37,717 bases of DNA from Burkholderiales bacterium Ga0074133 (GTDB lineage Bacteria; Pseudomonadota; Gammaproteobacteria; Burkholderiales; Burkholderiaceae_C), in the NCBI GenBank assembly GCA_001464865.1, contig LNEG01000080.1, positions 1-37,717 of the forward strand, in the 5' to 3' direction. Under the pieces are notes generated by a model that saw only the letters and a list, made by a program, of their open reading frames with translations, was not told the origin of the DNA and made no database searches. The position numbers and the translations under genes were made by a program. Below, one piece after another: positions 26,476-35,416 of the stretch (position 1 is the stretch's first letter; each line of letters opens with the position of its first letter).

Positions 26476-27996
26476 TTATGACCTCAAGGCCTGGCGCAAT
26501 CCGGCGCCCGAGAACCAGCTAAAAGCTATCACAAACATAGCAGAAGCTGCAGACAAGATAAGGACTGCAGCGTGAAATGCCCGCATACCCACGGCGGGCA
26601 GAGCCAGGCCATCCATGGGTATCAGCCACCGCTCCAGTACCGCGACCGTCCCCAACGCAGCCAGCGGCGCAAGAAGCCCCCGCACTGGAACCCAACGCTG
26701 GAGCGCCGAGGCACCCACCGCCGCCCAGGCCACCAAGGCAGCAACCAGGAATCCGAGATTCAATGCCCACATCAGCTCGGCACCTCCAGTGCGCCCAGTG
26801 CTTCCGGCCAGCAACAGTACCGCCAGCGCCAGTGCATAGGCCAACACCCCAAAACGCATGCGTCCCACCGTGGCTAGTACGACCAAAGCGACTGCCAACA
26901 AGGCTTGTGGCAGCAGACTCCAAGCGCCCACAACTCCCCAAGCCGTGACTTGAACCAAAGCCGCGGGCTCCATGGCCCCCCATCCGAACAGCAAGGTCGT
27001 GATTGCAGATGCGCCCACCAGCAGCGCTGCAGCCGCTGCGCACGCCAGCGTCCAGCACAGCACCAGAGCATTGCGTACAGCACATGCCATGGGCGCCGAA
27101 TCGGCGCCACCGATGGGTGCCTGCCTCGCATGGGCTTGGGCGATGGCTGGAAACGCCAGTGACGCCACCAGTTGAATCGCCAGCACCAGTGGCAGTTCCA
27201 CCAGCTTCCAGGCATAGTTGAAAGTTGCCAAAGCCCCCTCTCCGCCCGTCGAGGCAAGAGTTCGGGCGACAAATGGCAAGGTCAAGGGCAATCCAGCCCC
27301 CAACACAGCCCACAACCAAATTCGCCAGCCAGGCAAGACCACAGGAACGGCAGGAGCGGGTGGCAGGCTTGCGTGGCGCACGCGGCGTAAACGCCAGCCC
27401 TGCCAGAGCAGCCGCAGACACACTGCGACCAGCAAGAATACACCCAGGATCGGCCCGGTCGACCGCTCAGCCCCAAGCGTACCTGCCAGAACCAACGCGA
27501 AGATGAGCACGACATTCACCACCAGGTTCGCGCTGTAGAGGCCGACAAAATCGCGCTCATGCTGCAGGCGCGTTGCCCACAGGCCGGCCAGCATGGCAGC
27601 TGGCAAGGCAAGGGCGCTCCAGACCACGGCCTGACGTGCCGCGCCTTGCAATGCTGGAGAGACACCGGGCACCAACAACGCCCCCAACTGCGCCGGGGCG
27701 ATACACATCGCGACGACCATGCCGAGCGACACCCACAGCAAACGCATTGCCACGCGGTTTTGCGTCACGTTTTGCTGTGCGACCGGTTGTTTAGCCCAGT
27801 GGGGCACAAGCACGTAGGCCAATGCACCGCCGGCCAGGACCCCGGCCAGCCAGTCGGGCAGGGTCAGCATCAGAATGACCACGTCCGCCATTCCGGAAGT
27901 GCCAAACGTCGCCGCCAGTGCTGTCTCGCGCAGCACCCCGAGCAAACGGCTGGCGACCAGCAGCAACAAGGAGAGCAAGCCAGCTTTGACAAACAT
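26476..27996 (-). CDS. MurJ/MviN-like flippase, probably for the island's glycolipid
   Basis: This 506-residue MOP-superfamily protein has about 13-14 membrane helices and the MviN-like opening LLLVASRLLGVLRETALAATFG. Compared with E. coli MurJ, the first two key arginines are present (Arg17, Arg23), but the Arg-Arg pair after LPNLL is replaced by Ala-Gly (LPDWLAGVLAGGA, residues 47-58) and the following Glu by Gly. Loss of the essential Arg52 equivalent and its place at the head of the glycan operon suggest it flips the lipid-linked glycan and not lipid II. A GATAAT (28003-28008, minus strand) ends 6 bases before the ATG, hinting at a leaderless start. It is divergent from lysS. Confidence 0.83.
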   Translation of the reverse strand: MFVKAGLLSLLLLVASRLLGVLRETALAATFGTSGMADVVILMLTLPDWLAGVLAGGALAYVLVPHWAKQPVAQQNVTQNRVAMRLLWVSLGMVVAMCIAPAQLGALLVPGVSPALQGAARQAVVWSALALPAAMLAGLWATRLQHERDFVGLYSANLVVNVVLIFALVLAGTLGAERSTGPILGVFLLVAVCLRLLWQGWRLRRVRHASLPPAPAVPVVLPGWRIWLWAVLGAGLPLTLPFVARTLASTGGEGALATFNYAWKLVELPLVLAIQLVASLAFPAIAQAHARQAPIGGADSAPMACAVRNALVLCWTLACAAAAALLVGASAITTLLFGWGAMEPAALVQVTAWGVVGAWSLLPQALLAVALVVLATVGRMRFGVLAYALALAVLLLAGSTGRTGGAELMWALNLGFLVAALVAWAAVGASALQRWVPVRGLLAPLAALGTVAVLERWLIPMDGLALPAVGMRAFHAAVLILSAASAMFVIAFSWFSGAGLRQALRS

Positions 27997-28051
27997 GCCG
28001 AAATTATCGGGCTGGGTTGGGCATCAGGCTCCCCGAAGATCGCCAAAAAAC

Positions 28052-28057
28052 TAAAAT
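28052..28057 (+). promoter_or_regulatory. Candidate -10 box of lysS
   Basis: TAAAAT at 28052-28057 lies 57 bases before the lysS ATG in the divergent spacer with the flippase gene. It is the best -10 match in the 118-base gap. No good -35 hexamer is found 16-18 bases upstream, so confidence is limited. Confidence 0.35.
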
Positions 28058-28114
28058 GACGAGTTTCGGTCCGAACAAAGCACCTCGAACGCCTCGATCC
28101 ACGGGCGGCACCTC

Positions 28115-29662
28115 ATGTCTGACAACAACATCATCCATTCCGCCCCACAAGACGACAACCAGCTCATCGCCGAGCGCCGCGAGAAGCTGCGGGCCCTGCG
28201 CGAAGCACAGGCTGGTGGAGGCGCTGTGGCGTTTCCTAACAATTTCAAGCCCGCCCACAAGGCCGCGCTGCTGCACCAGGAACACGCCGAGGCCACCAAC
28301 GAGTCGCTGGAAGCCACGCCCGTGGCGGTTTCGGTCGCTGGCCGCATGATGCTAAAGCGTGTCATGGGCAAGGCCAGCTTTGCCACGATTCAGGACGGAT
28401 CCTTGGGCGATGTGGGCGGGCGTATCCAGCTGTATGTGACCCGCGATGCGCTGGGCGAAGACCTGTACGCCGCCTTCAAGCACTGGGATCTGGGCGACAT
28501 CGTGGGTGCCGAGGGCACGCTGATGAAGACAAAGACGGGCGAGCTTTCCATCAAGGTCACCAGCCTGCGCCTGCTGACCAAGAGCCTGCGCCCGCTGCCC
28601 GACAAGTTCCACGGCATGGCCGACCAGGAGCAAAAGTACCGCCAGCGCTACGTGGACCTGATCACCGACGAACACGCGCGCAAGCGCTTCATGGCGCGCA
28701 GCAAAGCCGTGAGCACCCTGCGCGAGTTCATGGTGAGCCATGGGTTCCTTGAAGTTGAGACGCCCATGCTGCACCCCATTCCGGGCGGTGCCAACGCCAA
28801 GCCGTTTGTGACGCACCACAACGCGCTGGAGCAGGAGATGTTCCTGCGCATCGCGCCAGAGCTGTACTTGAAGCGCCTGATTGTGGGCGGGTTCGAGCGC
28901 GTGTTCGAGATCAACCGCAGCTACCGCAACGAAGGTATCTCGGTGCGCCACAACCCCGAGTTCACCATGATGGAGTTCTACGCGGCGTACTGGAACTACC
29001 TGGATCTGATGGACTTCACCGAGACGCTGATCCGCGAGGTGGCGCTCAAGGCCACGGGTTCGCTGCAGATGACCTACCAGGGCCGCGCCGTGGACCTGAC
29101 CCAGCCATTTGCCCGCCTGACCATCCGCGAAGCGATCTTCCAGTACACCGAAGCCGGTGCCCATGTGGACGATGCCGCCTGGCTCATCAGTGCTCTGAAA
29201 AAGCTGGGCATGACCGAAGAGAAGGACAAGCTCTCCACCCGGTCGCTCGCCAGCCTGCAGGTGTTCTACTTTGAAGAAACGGTGGAAGACAAGCTGTGGC
29301 AGCCCACCTTCATCATGGAGCACCCTACCGAAATCAGCCCGCTTGCGCGTGCCAACGACACGCGCCCCGAGGTGACCGAGCGCTTTGAGCTTTACATCAC
29401 TGGCCGCGAGTTCGGCAATGGCTTCAGCGAACTTAACGACGCCGAAGACCAGGCTGCACGCTTCCATGCGCAGGTGGCCGCCAAGGACAGCGGCGACGAC
29501 GAAGCCATGTTCTACGACCACGACTTTGTACGTGCGCTGGAATACGGCATGCCGCCCACCGGCGGCTGCGGCATCGGCATTGACCGGCTGATGATGCTGC
29601 TGACGGACAGCCCCAGCATCCGCGACGTGATCTTGTTCCCGGCCCTGCGCCGCGAGAGCTGA
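28115..29662 (+). CDS. lysS: Lysyl-tRNA synthetase, class II
   Basis: LysRS charges tRNA-Lys. The 515-residue protein has the N-terminal OB-fold anticodon domain ([21 protein letters not shown]), class II motif 1 ([16 protein letters not shown]), motif 2 ([21 protein letters not shown]) split across 28897-28965, and motif 3 [12 protein letters not shown]. Length matches the E. coli enzyme (505). It marks the return to core genes on the right of the glycan island. The Shine-Dalgarno upstream of the ATG is weak (GGGCGG). Confidence 0.97.
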   Translation: MSDNNIIHSAPQDDNQLIAERREKLRALREAQAGGGAVAFPNNFKPAHKAALLHQEHAEATNESLEATPVAVSVAGRMMLKRVMGKASFATIQDGSLGDVGGRIQLYVTRDALGEDLYAAFKHWDLGDIVGAEGTLMKTKTGELSIKVTSLRLLTKSLRPLPDKFHGMADQEQKYRQRYVDLITDEHARKRFMARSKAVSTLREFMVSHGFLEVETPMLHPIPGGANAKPFVTHHNALEQEMFLRIAPELYLKRLIVGGFERVFEINRSYRNEGISVRHNPEFTMMEFYAAYWNYLDLMDFTETLIREVALKATGSLQMTYQGRAVDLTQPFARLTIREAIFQYTEAGAHVDDAAWLISALKKLGMTEEKDKLSTRSLASLQVFYFEETVEDKLWQPTFIMEHPTEISPLARANDTRPEVTERFELYITGREFGNGFSELNDAEDQAARFHAQVAAKDSGDDEAMFYDHDFVRALEYGMPPTGGCGIGIDRLMMLLTDSPSIRDVILFPALRRES

Positions 29663-29685
29663 GCCGGGTCCTTCAAGACTGCAAT

Positions 29686-29716
29686 GCACCGCCCCGGCAA
29701 TGGGCCGGCGCGGTGC
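29686..29716. other. Long imperfect hairpin between lysS and the mscS-like gene
   Basis: GCACCGCCCCGGC (29686-29698) and GCCGGCGCGGTGC (29704-29716) pair over 13 positions with one C-C mismatch and a 5-base loop. It begins 23 bases after the lysS stop. No T-run follows on either strand, so it may be a pause, processing or Rho-associated structure and not a simple terminator. It covers an alternative upstream start (29700) of the next gene. Confidence 0.6.
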
Positions 29717-29735
29717 TGCGATTGCGAAAAAGACC

Positions 29736-30398
29736 ATGGCCACTTCCAAGCTGCAGATGCTGACCAACCGACTGCCTGACTGGATGCAGGAGTGGCTGGA
29801 GGTCATCGTGCCCGGCACGCAGATCCTGCTGATCGTGCTGGGTGCCTGGCTCATTCAGCGCACGCTGCGGCGTCTGATGCGCCGTGCGGCAGCGCACTAC
29901 CAGTTGCCCGACGAGCTGGTCGTGCCCATCAACGGGCTGATCCGCTGGCTGACCATTGCCACAGCATCGCTCATGGTGCTCGAGCGCATGGGTGTCTCGG
30001 CCACTGTGCTGTGGACCGCCTTTACCGGCTTTGCCACGGTGGGCGCGGTGGCGTTCTTCGCGGCGTGGAGCGTGCTGTCGAACCTGTTTTGCGCACTGCT
30101 GATCTTCACCGTGCGGCCGTTCCGGGTGGGCGACTACATCGAGGTGCTGGACACCGCCGAGAAGCCAGGCGCCAAAGGTCGCGTGGTGGACATCAACCTG
30201 CTTTACATCACGCTTGAAGACCAGACACCGGGCCACGGCGAAGCGTGGCTGCAAATTCCGAACGCTCTGATCTTCCAGCGCGTAGTGCGGCGATTCCAAG
30301 GCGTTCCCCAACCGCCTGCTGCGCCATCAGTGGTAGCAGCAGACGCCAGCCCTGCGGCGCCCGCACCCGTCGTGCCAAGCCCCTTCAACAACCCCTGA
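29736..30398 (+). CDS. Small MscS-family mechanosensitive channel
   Basis: This 220-residue protein has two or three membrane helices and a pore-helix region TAFTGFATVGAVAFFAAWSVLSNLFCAL followed by IFTVRPFRVGDYIEV, the usual MscS beta-domain entry. It is shorter than E. coli MscS (286) because the C-terminal cytoplasmic alpha/beta part is cut down and ends in a Pro/Ala tail. Such channels open under membrane tension to release solutes in osmotic downshift. I chose the ATG at 29736 (MATSKLQML) over 29700 because the earlier one lies in a strong hairpin. It is convergent with nagZ. Confidence 0.88.
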   Translation: MATSKLQMLTNRLPDWMQEWLEVIVPGTQILLIVLGAWLIQRTLRRLMRRAAAHYQLPDELVVPINGLIRWLTIATASLMVLERMGVSATVLWTAFTGFATVGAVAFFAAWSVLSNLFCALLIFTVRPFRVGDYIEVLDTAEKPGAKGRVVDINLLYITLEDQTPGHGEAWLQIPNALIFQRVVRRFQGVPQPPAAPSVVAADASPAAPAPVVPSPFNNP

Positions 30399-30483
30399 GC
30401 GCGCCCGTCGGGTGCAGCGCCTGAAGCCCGGGACCCACCGGCGCCCCGGCCATAGAGCGCCTGGCTGTACCACGGATGCGATA

Positions 30484-31575
30484 TCAGGGCAGCAGATCCA
30501 GCGCCTGCAGATACGCAGGCTGGTACATCAACTCGTCCCAGGGTTGGGGCAGCGTTTCGGGCAGCAGCGCCAAGCGGCGCGCCTCGCTGTCCACACTGGG
30601 CTTCCATACGCCCCTATCGCGGGCGGCCAGCAGGCCGTCGAGCAGCTCATCCACTGGCTCGCCCCTGCCCACGCTCTGGTTGCACAGCAGCACCAGGTCG
30701 CAACCAGCATCCAGGGCGACCACAGCGGCATCGGTGTAGCTGACCAGCTGACCGTCAAGGCTGCGGGCGCCTTCCATGCTGAGGTCGTCGCTGAAGATCG
30801 CGCCGTCAAAGCGCATCTGGCGGCGCAGGATGTCCTGCAGCCAGCGTTTTGAAAACCCAGCGGGGCGGCTGTCCACCTTGGGGTAGATCACATGCGCCGG
30901 CATGACGCTGGTCAGCGTACTGCTCAGCCACGGATACGGCGCTGCGTCGTCGGCCAGGATGGCCTTGAGGCTGCGCTTGTCCACTGGTACTTCGGTGTGC
31001 GAATCCGCCTTGACGAAACCGTGCCCCGGAAAGTGCTTGCCGCAATTGGCCATGCCCGCCTGCAGCAGGCCATGCATCAGGCTCTTGGCCAGCATGGCGA
31101 CCACGCGCGCGTCGCGGTGGAATGCGCGATCGCCGATCACGCCGCTCTCGCCATGATCCAAATCAAGCACGGGGGTAAAGGAGAAATCCACGCCGCAGGC
31201 TCGCAGCTCGGCGCCAAGCACATAACCCGCCGCAGTGGCGGCATTGGTGGCCCGCATCGCGCCGTTTCCAGCCAGGGCGCCAGTGCCCTTGCCGTCGTCC
31301 ATCCACATGTCGCCCAGCGCACGCATGGGCGGCAGGTGGGTGAAGCCGTCGGTGCGAAAGCGCTGAACGCGGCCGCCTTCGTGGTCGACGCAGATGAGCA
31401 GGTCGTCACGCACAGCCTTGACGGCGCTGGTGAGGTCCAGCAACTGCGCGCGGTTGTCCCAGTTGCGGGCAAACAGGATGACGCCGCCGGTGAGCGGGTG
31501 GGCCAGGCGGCGACGGTCGTCCACAGAGAGGGACGTGCCCGCCACGTCGAGGATGATGGGTGCGTGTTCAGTCAT
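30484..31575 (-). CDS. nagZ: Beta-N-acetylhexosaminidase
   Basis: NagZ is a cytoplasmic GH3 enzyme that removes GlcNAc from anhydromuropeptides in peptidoglycan recycling. The 363-residue protein has CVDHEGGRVQRF, KHFPGHGFVKADSHTEVP with the family's Asp-His general acid dyad on its flexible loop, and the nucleophile motif IFSDDLSMEGA (Asp263/Asp264). It is the last gene of the long minus-strand run that starts beyond lepA. A copy of the intergenic repeat separates it from acpS. Confidence 0.96.
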   Translation of the reverse strand: MTEHAPIILDVAGTSLSVDDRRRLAHPLTGGVILFARNWDNRAQLLDLTSAVKAVRDDLLICVDHEGGRVQRFRTDGFTHLPPMRALGDMWMDDGKGTGALAGNGAMRATNAATAAGYVLGAELRACGVDFSFTPVLDLDHGESGVIGDRAFHRDARVVAMLAKSLMHGLLQAGMANCGKHFPGHGFVKADSHTEVPVDKRSLKAILADDAAPYPWLSSTLTSVMPAHVIYPKVDSRPAGFSKRWLQDILRRQMRFDGAIFSDDLSMEGARSLDGQLVSYTDAAVVALDAGCDLVLLCNQSVGRGEPVDELLDGLLAARDRGVWKPSVDSEARRLALLPETLPQPWDELMYQPAYLQALDLLP

Positions 31576-31587
31576 GGTGATGCAGCG

Positions 31588-31647
31588 AAAATGCTATGTT
31601 TATGATAGCTGTCGGCACTTATGAATCAAGCGCTATAGACATTTTTT
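31588..31647 (+). repeat. Palindromic intergenic repeat, copy A
   Basis: The 60-base element has a first hairpin (GCTAT, 7-base loop, ATAGC; 31593-31609), then a 25-base segment ending in AAGCGCTA (31611-31635), then a T-rich end (six T, 31642-31647). The distance from ATAGCT to the end of GCGCTA is exactly 25 bases, the same as in copies B and C. It fills most of the gap between nagZ and acpS. I recall elements of this form as frequent in Comamonadaceae intergenic regions. Confidence 0.75.
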
Positions 31648-31649
31648 AA

Positions 31650-32042
31650 TCAAATCGTTTCAACAACACAGAAACTGGCTGCGTAGTCGGTTTCATCGGT
31701 GACGCTCAGGTGGGATTTCAGGCCCTTGGCGTCAAACCAGTCCTTGAGGGCGCCGTGCAACACCACCACCGGCTGGCCCGAGGGCAGCTTGGCGATCTCA
31801 CAGTGGCGCCAGGTCATGGGCATGCGCATGCCGAGGCCAATGGCCTTGCTGAACGCCTCCTTGGCGGAAAACCGCGTCGCCAGGTAGCGCAGGCCGCGGT
31901 CCGGCCAGCGGGCACTGCGCTCGCGCCAGGTTCTGAGTTCGCCATCGGCCAGCACCTTGGCCGCAAAGCGCTCGCCGTGGCGTTCCAGGCTGGCCTGGAT
32001 GCGGCGGACATCGCAGATGTCCGTTCCTATGCCGTAGATCAT
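31650..32042 (-). CDS. acpS: Holo-[acyl-carrier-protein] synthase
   Basis: AcpS attaches 4'-phosphopantetheine from CoA to apo-ACP. The 130-residue protein opens with [15 protein letters not shown] (metal-binding Asp8) and has [13 protein letters not shown] with the conserved Glu and Lys. The ATG at 32042 is the family start; the frame is open further upstream over the pdxJ end but shows no homology there. It lies between two intergenic repeats in opposite orientation, while the rest of the lepA-to-nagZ run is closely packed. Confidence 0.96.
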   Translation of the reverse strand: MIYGIGTDICDVRRIQASLERHGERFAAKVLADGELRTWRERSARWPDRGLRYLATRFSAKEAFSKAIGLGMRMPMTWRHCEIAKLPSGQPVVVLHGALKDWFDAKGLKSHLSVTDETDYAASFCVVETI

Positions 32043-32054
32043 GGATTCAGCCTC

Positions 32055-32103
32055 AAAACAGGGTGTAGCGCTTGATTTAATTGCCCCTATAGCTATTAGA
32101 AAA
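32055..32103 (-). repeat. Palindromic intergenic repeat, copy B
   Basis: Read on the minus strand, the element shows TAATAGCT, then 25 bases ending in AATCAAGCGCTA, then a T-rich end (GTTTTG). The spacing matches copy A exactly, and AATCAAGCGCTA is identical over 12 bases. The TGCTAT half of the first hairpin is missing. It occupies the gap between acpS and pdxJ and is inverted relative to copy A, so acpS is bracketed by an inverted pair. Confidence 0.7.
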
Positions 32104-32109
32104 GGAGCA

Positions 32110-32919
32110 TCACGCTGAGTAGCCAGGCTGGCTGCCTTCGGCAATGCAATCCAAGTACGCCTGTACGGTGGCGGCGTATCCCAGCTCCAGCGCATCAGCG
32201 ATGAGGGCATGGCCGATCGACACCTCATGCAGCCCCGGCACCTCGTGCACAAAGGCAGGCAGGTTGTCGCGGTTCAGGTCGTGCCCCGCGTTGACCAGCA
32301 GCCCGGCATCCAGTGCCGCCCGGGCGGCCGCCCTGTAGCGGGCCAGCTCGGTCGCCTGCCGCGGGGTGCCCCAGGCAGCAGCGTACGGTTCGGTGTACAG
32401 CTCCACGCGATCCGCCCCGACCCCACAAGCCGCCGCCATCTGCTCAGGCACCGGGTCCATGAACAGGCTCACGCGGGCCCCGAGCGCCTGGCACTCGGCA
32501 ATCAGCGGACGCAGCCGCTCGGCATCCTGCGGAAAGCTCCAACCGTGGTCACTGGTGAACTGGTCCTCGCTGTCGGGCACAAAGGTGACCTGGTGCGGTG
32601 GCATGCCCTGCGCCGCCAGCTGGCGGATGAAGTCCATCAGGTTCTGCGAGGGGTTGCCCTCGATGTTGTACTCGCGCCCCGGCCACGCCTTCATCAACGA
32701 AGCCAGGTCAAACACATCCTGGGGGCGAATGTGGCGCTCGTCGGGCCGGGGATGCACCGTAATGCCCTGGGCACCCGCCTTCAGGCACAGCTCGGCCGCG
32801 CGTGTGACGCTGGGTATGCCGAGATGGCGCGTGTTGCGCACCAGGGCGACCTTGTTGACGTTGACGGACAGGGCCGTGGCGCGCGTGGGCCGCGAAGAGA
32901 GGCTGGAGGGCTGGGTCAT
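32110..32919 (-). CDS. pdxJ: Pyridoxine 5'-phosphate synthase (divergent subtype)
   Basis: PdxJ condenses 1-deoxyxylulose 5-phosphate with 3-amino-2-oxopropyl phosphate to make pyridoxine 5'-phosphate. The 269-residue TIM-barrel protein keeps the equivalents of His45 (His56 in [10 protein letters not shown]), Glu72 (Glu87 in YNIEGN) and the late histidine ([10 protein letters not shown]). The N-terminal motif is VNVNK instead of the E. coli VNIDH, and the protein has PRPDERHI and NIEG segments resembling the Bacteroidetes-type enzymes. The ATG at 32919 overlaps the recO stop (ATGA), which fixes the start. Confidence 0.94.
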   Translation of the reverse strand: MTQPSSLSSRPTRATALSVNVNKVALVRNTRHLGIPSVTRAAELCLKAGAQGITVHPRPDERHIRPQDVFDLASLMKAWPGREYNIEGNPSQNLMDFIRQLAAQGMPPHQVTFVPDSEDQFTSDHGWSFPQDAERLRPLIAECQALGARVSLFMDPVPEQMAAACGVGADRVELYTEPYAAAWGTPRQATELARYRAAARAALDAGLLVNAGHDLNRDNLPAFVHEVPGLHEVSIGHALIADALELGYAATVQAYLDCIAEGSQPGYSA

Positions 32920-33680
32920 AGGGCCTGGAGGTCGATCATGAGCTGGCGGGTGCGCAGCGTGGGGCTGCCGCAATGGTATTGCAGCAGCGTGCGCAGCTGC
33001 GGCTTGAGTTCGGCGGCAAAGGGCGCGCAGGCGCGCAGCGTGGCGGTGTAGCTGGCCACATCGTCCAGGCCACGCTGCAGCGCCATCCACTGGCTGCCTT
33101 GCAGGCCGGCCCGGTCGCTTGGCGACGCGGCACGCAGCCCGCCTTCGGGCACGAGGGTGTAGCGCGTATCGGGCTGAAGAGGCGCGAAGGTCATGGTCTG
33201 CACATCGAGCGCGGGCAACAGGCCGATCTCGCGCAGCAGCAGCAGTTCGAAGCTGCGCAGCACGGGCTCCAGCGCGTCGCCATGCTCGCTGGCCAGTACG
33301 CGCACCACGCCGGCGTAGGCATCAAAAAGCGATGCATGCGGGTCAGCACGGGCCAGCAGGCGCAGCAGCAGCTCGTTGAGGTACAAGCCCGACATCAGGG
33401 CATCGCCGGTGGGCATCACATGCCCGCCCACCCATTCGGCGCCCTTGAGGGTGTGGATGTCGCCTTCGCCATTGCCGGCGAGGCTGTAGGTCAGTGCCAG
33501 GGGCTGAAGGGGCAACAGCACCGGCCGGAAGTTGGAGCTGGGCTTCTTGGCGCCCTTGGCCACCAATGCCACGCGACCATGGTGGCGGCAGAAGACTTCC
33601 AGGATCAGGCTGGATTCGCTCCAGTCATAGCTGTGGAGGACGAAAGCGGGTTCGTCCGAGATGCGCTTGGCGGCGGCCAC
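32916..33680 (-). CDS. recO: DNA repair protein RecO
   Basis: RecO helps load RecA at gaps with RecR and anneals SSB-coated strands. The 254-residue protein has the N-terminal OB-fold segment [25 protein letters not shown] and [22 protein letters not shown], followed by a helical domain with [10 protein letters not shown] and [13 protein letters not shown]. The start is a GTG at 33680. It follows era after a 51-base gap and overlaps pdxJ by four bases. The era-recO-pdxJ-acpS order is standard in proteobacteria. Confidence 0.95.
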   Translation of the reverse strand: MAAAKRISDEPAFVLHSYDWSESSLILEVFCRHHGRVALVAKGAKKPSSNFRPVLLPLQPLALTYSLAGNGEGDIHTLKGAEWVGGHVMPTGDALMSGLYLNELLLRLLARADPHASLFDAYAGVVRVLASEHGDALEPVLRSFELLLLREIGLLPALDVQTMTFAPLQPDTRYTLVPEGGLRAASPSDRAGLQGSQWMALQRGLDDVASYTATLRACAPFAAELKPQLRTLLQYHCGSPTLRTRQLMIDLQAL

Positions 33681-33731
33681 GTGACGTCAGCAGTGGGCGT
33701 GCGGGTCAGGCAGCAGGCGCGAGGCGGCGCA

Positions 33732-34736
33732 TCACTCGTAGCCGAATGACCGCACCCGGGCCTCATCATCCGCCCAGCCGGAACGCACCTTCACCCACAA
33801 CTCCAGGAACACCTTGGCGTCCATGAGCTTTTCCAGCTCCTGGCGGGCTTCGGTGCCGATGCGCTTCAAGCGCTCGCCTTTGTCGCCGATGACCATCATC
33901 TTGTGGTTGTCGCGCTCGACCACGATGGTCGCGGCGATCTTCACCATGCGCTTGTGCTGCTTGCTGGCTTCTTCGTCGAACTTGTCGATCACGACGGTGG
34001 AGGTGTAGGGCAGCTCGTCACCCGTGAAGCGGAACAGCTTTTCACGCACGGTTTCGCTGGCGAGGAATTTCTCGCTGCGGTCGGTCAGCTCGTCTTCGGC
34101 ATACCACCAGCCCTGCTCGGGCAGGTACTTGGCGCAAATGCCGAACAGGCGCTCGACGTCGGCCTTGTTTTTGGCCGACATGGGCACGAACTCCGCAAAC
34201 GGGTGGCGCTCCTGCATGCTCTTGAGCCAGGGCGCCAGCTCGGCACGCCGGTTGACCATGTCGAGCTTGTTGGCCAACAGCAACGTGGGAATGCCTGGCT
34301 TGAAGAGCGACAGCACCTTGGCGTCTGCCAGCGTGAAGTTGCCAGCCTCCACCACGAAGAGGATCAGGTCCACATCGCCGATCGCACCCATCACCGTCTT
34401 GTTGAGCGACTTGTTGAGCGCGGTGGCATGCCGCGTCTGGAAACCCGGCGTATCCACAAAGATGAACTGCGTCTGCTCACGGGTGCGGATGCCCGTGATG
34501 CGGTGGCGCGTGGTCTGGGCCTTGCGCGAGGTGATGCTGATCTTCTGGCCGACCAGTGCATTGAGCAAGGTGGACTTGCCCACGTTGGGCTTGCCGACGA
34601 TGGCGATCACGCCGCAGCGCTGGCCGGGCACCGCAGCCGGCGCACCGGCCGCAGCCAGCATGCTTTCGAGGTCATTTTGCACGCTAGCGCCTGTATCGTC
34701 TGCACCGCCAGCTACATTTTTTGTAGCATCATTCAT
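33732..34736 (-). CDS. era: GTPase Era with repeat-derived N-terminal extension
   Basis: Era is a 16S rRNA-binding GTPase for 30S maturation. The 334-residue protein has G1 GKPNVGKS (48-55), G3 DTPG, G4 NKLD, the SAK loop and a C-terminal KH domain with [12 protein letters not shown]. coli Era reaches its P-loop within about 20 residues; here about 44 residues precede the G domain. Their codons ([19 protein letters not shown]) coincide with a full copy of the intergenic repeat seen beside acpS. The ATG at 34736 overlaps the rnc stop (ATGA), supporting this start. The extension is probably unstructured. Confidence 0.95.
   Translation of the reverse strand: MNDATKNVAGGADDTGASVQNDLESMLAAAGAPAAVPGQRCGVIAIVGKPNVGKSTLLNALVGQKISITSRKAQTTRHRITGIRTREQTQFIFVDTPGFQTRHATALNKSLNKTVMGAIGDVDLILFVVEAGNFTLADAKVLSLFKPGIPTLLLANKLDMVNRRAELAPWLKSMQERHPFAEFVPMSAKNKADVERLFGICAKYLPEQGWWYAEDELTDRSEKFLASETVREKLFRFTGDELPYTSTVVIDKFDEEASKQHKRMVKIAATIVVERDNHKMMVIGDKGERLKRIGTEARQELEKLMDAKVFLELWVKVRSGWADDEARVRSFGYE
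34670..34730 (-). repeat. Palindromic repeat copy C inside the era coding region
   Basis: On the minus strand, ATGCTAC, a 7-base loop and GTAGCT (hairpin 34711-34727) are followed by 25 bases ending in GGCGCTA and then a CAAAATG end. The loop length and the 25-base spacing equal those of copies A and B. Sequence match outside the GTAGCT and GCGCTA blocks is loose, so it is an aged copy. It starts six bases after the era ATG and stays in frame. Confidence 0.6.
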
Positions 34737-35416
34737 AGTTTCCTTGTTTTCAATGTGGCCAGCATGGCCGCGGCCGCCGCCTGTTCGCCCGCACGGCGCG
34801 AGCCGCCGATACCGCGCTCGGTCAGGCCGAGTTCCGGGATGTCGCACTCCACGTCAAATGTCTGGCGGTGTGCGGCGCCGGTGGTGCCCACCACCTGGTA
34901 CTGCGGCAGTTTCATTTTGCGACCCTGCAGCCACTCCTGCAACGCGGTCTTCGGGTCCTTGGAGGCTGCCTGCATCTGCGGGTTGATCTCGACGCCCTCG
35001 AACAGCCGGTGCACCAGCGCCTCGGCGGGCGCATACCCCGCGTCAAGGTACACCGCGCCGATCAGGGCTTCCAGCGCATCCGCCAGGATCGATGGCCGCT
35101 GCTGCCCGCCCGATTTGGCCTCGCCTTCACCCAGGCGCAGCACGTCAGAAATCTTGAGTCGAACAGCGAGCTGGTGCAACGTATCCTGCTTGACCAAGTT
35201 GGCACGCACCCGCGACAGGTCACCCTCGGGCAAGTCTGTCAGGCGGCGGTACAGAAGGCTGGCGACCGCCAGGTTCAGCACCGAATCGCCCAGAAACTCA
35301 AGCCGCTCGTTGTGGTCGGCTGAAAAGCTGCGGTGGGTGGTGGCCCGTTGCAGCAGGGACACATCTGCAAATACATGCTGCAGGCGAGCCTGCAGCGCTT
35401 GGAGTCCGGGTTGCAC
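34733..35416 (-). CDS. rnc: Ribonuclease III
   Basis: RNase III cuts double-stranded RNA, including rRNA precursors. The 227-residue protein has the signature [12 protein letters not shown] (Glu40, Asp44), a second acidic set in [17 protein letters not shown] (Asp113, Glu116), and a C-terminal double-stranded RNA-binding domain ending [14 protein letters not shown]. The start is a GTG that overlaps the DUF4845 stop by one base (TAGTG). It overlaps era downstream, the usual rnc-era coupling. Confidence 0.96.
   Translation of the reverse strand: MQPGLQALQARLQHVFADVSLLQRATTHRSFSADHNERLEFLGDSVLNLAVASLLYRRLTDLPEGDLSRVRANLVKQDTLHQLAVRLKISDVLRLGEGEAKSGGQQRPSILADALEALIGAVYLDAGYAPAEALVHRLFEGVEINPQMQAASKDPKTALQEWLQGRKMKLPQYQVVGTTGAAHRQTFDVECDIPELGLTERGIGGSRRAGEQAAAAAMLATLKTRKL

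Noticed and set aside
28352..29854. 500-codon minus-strand frame opposite lysS
   Set aside because: It is antisense to a secure housekeeping gene and is of biased composition without motifs; an artefact of high GC content.
34711..34727. Hairpin with six T in its loop at the start of era, as a terminator
   Set aside because: The T residues are in the loop and not after the stem, and the element matches the repeat family instead.
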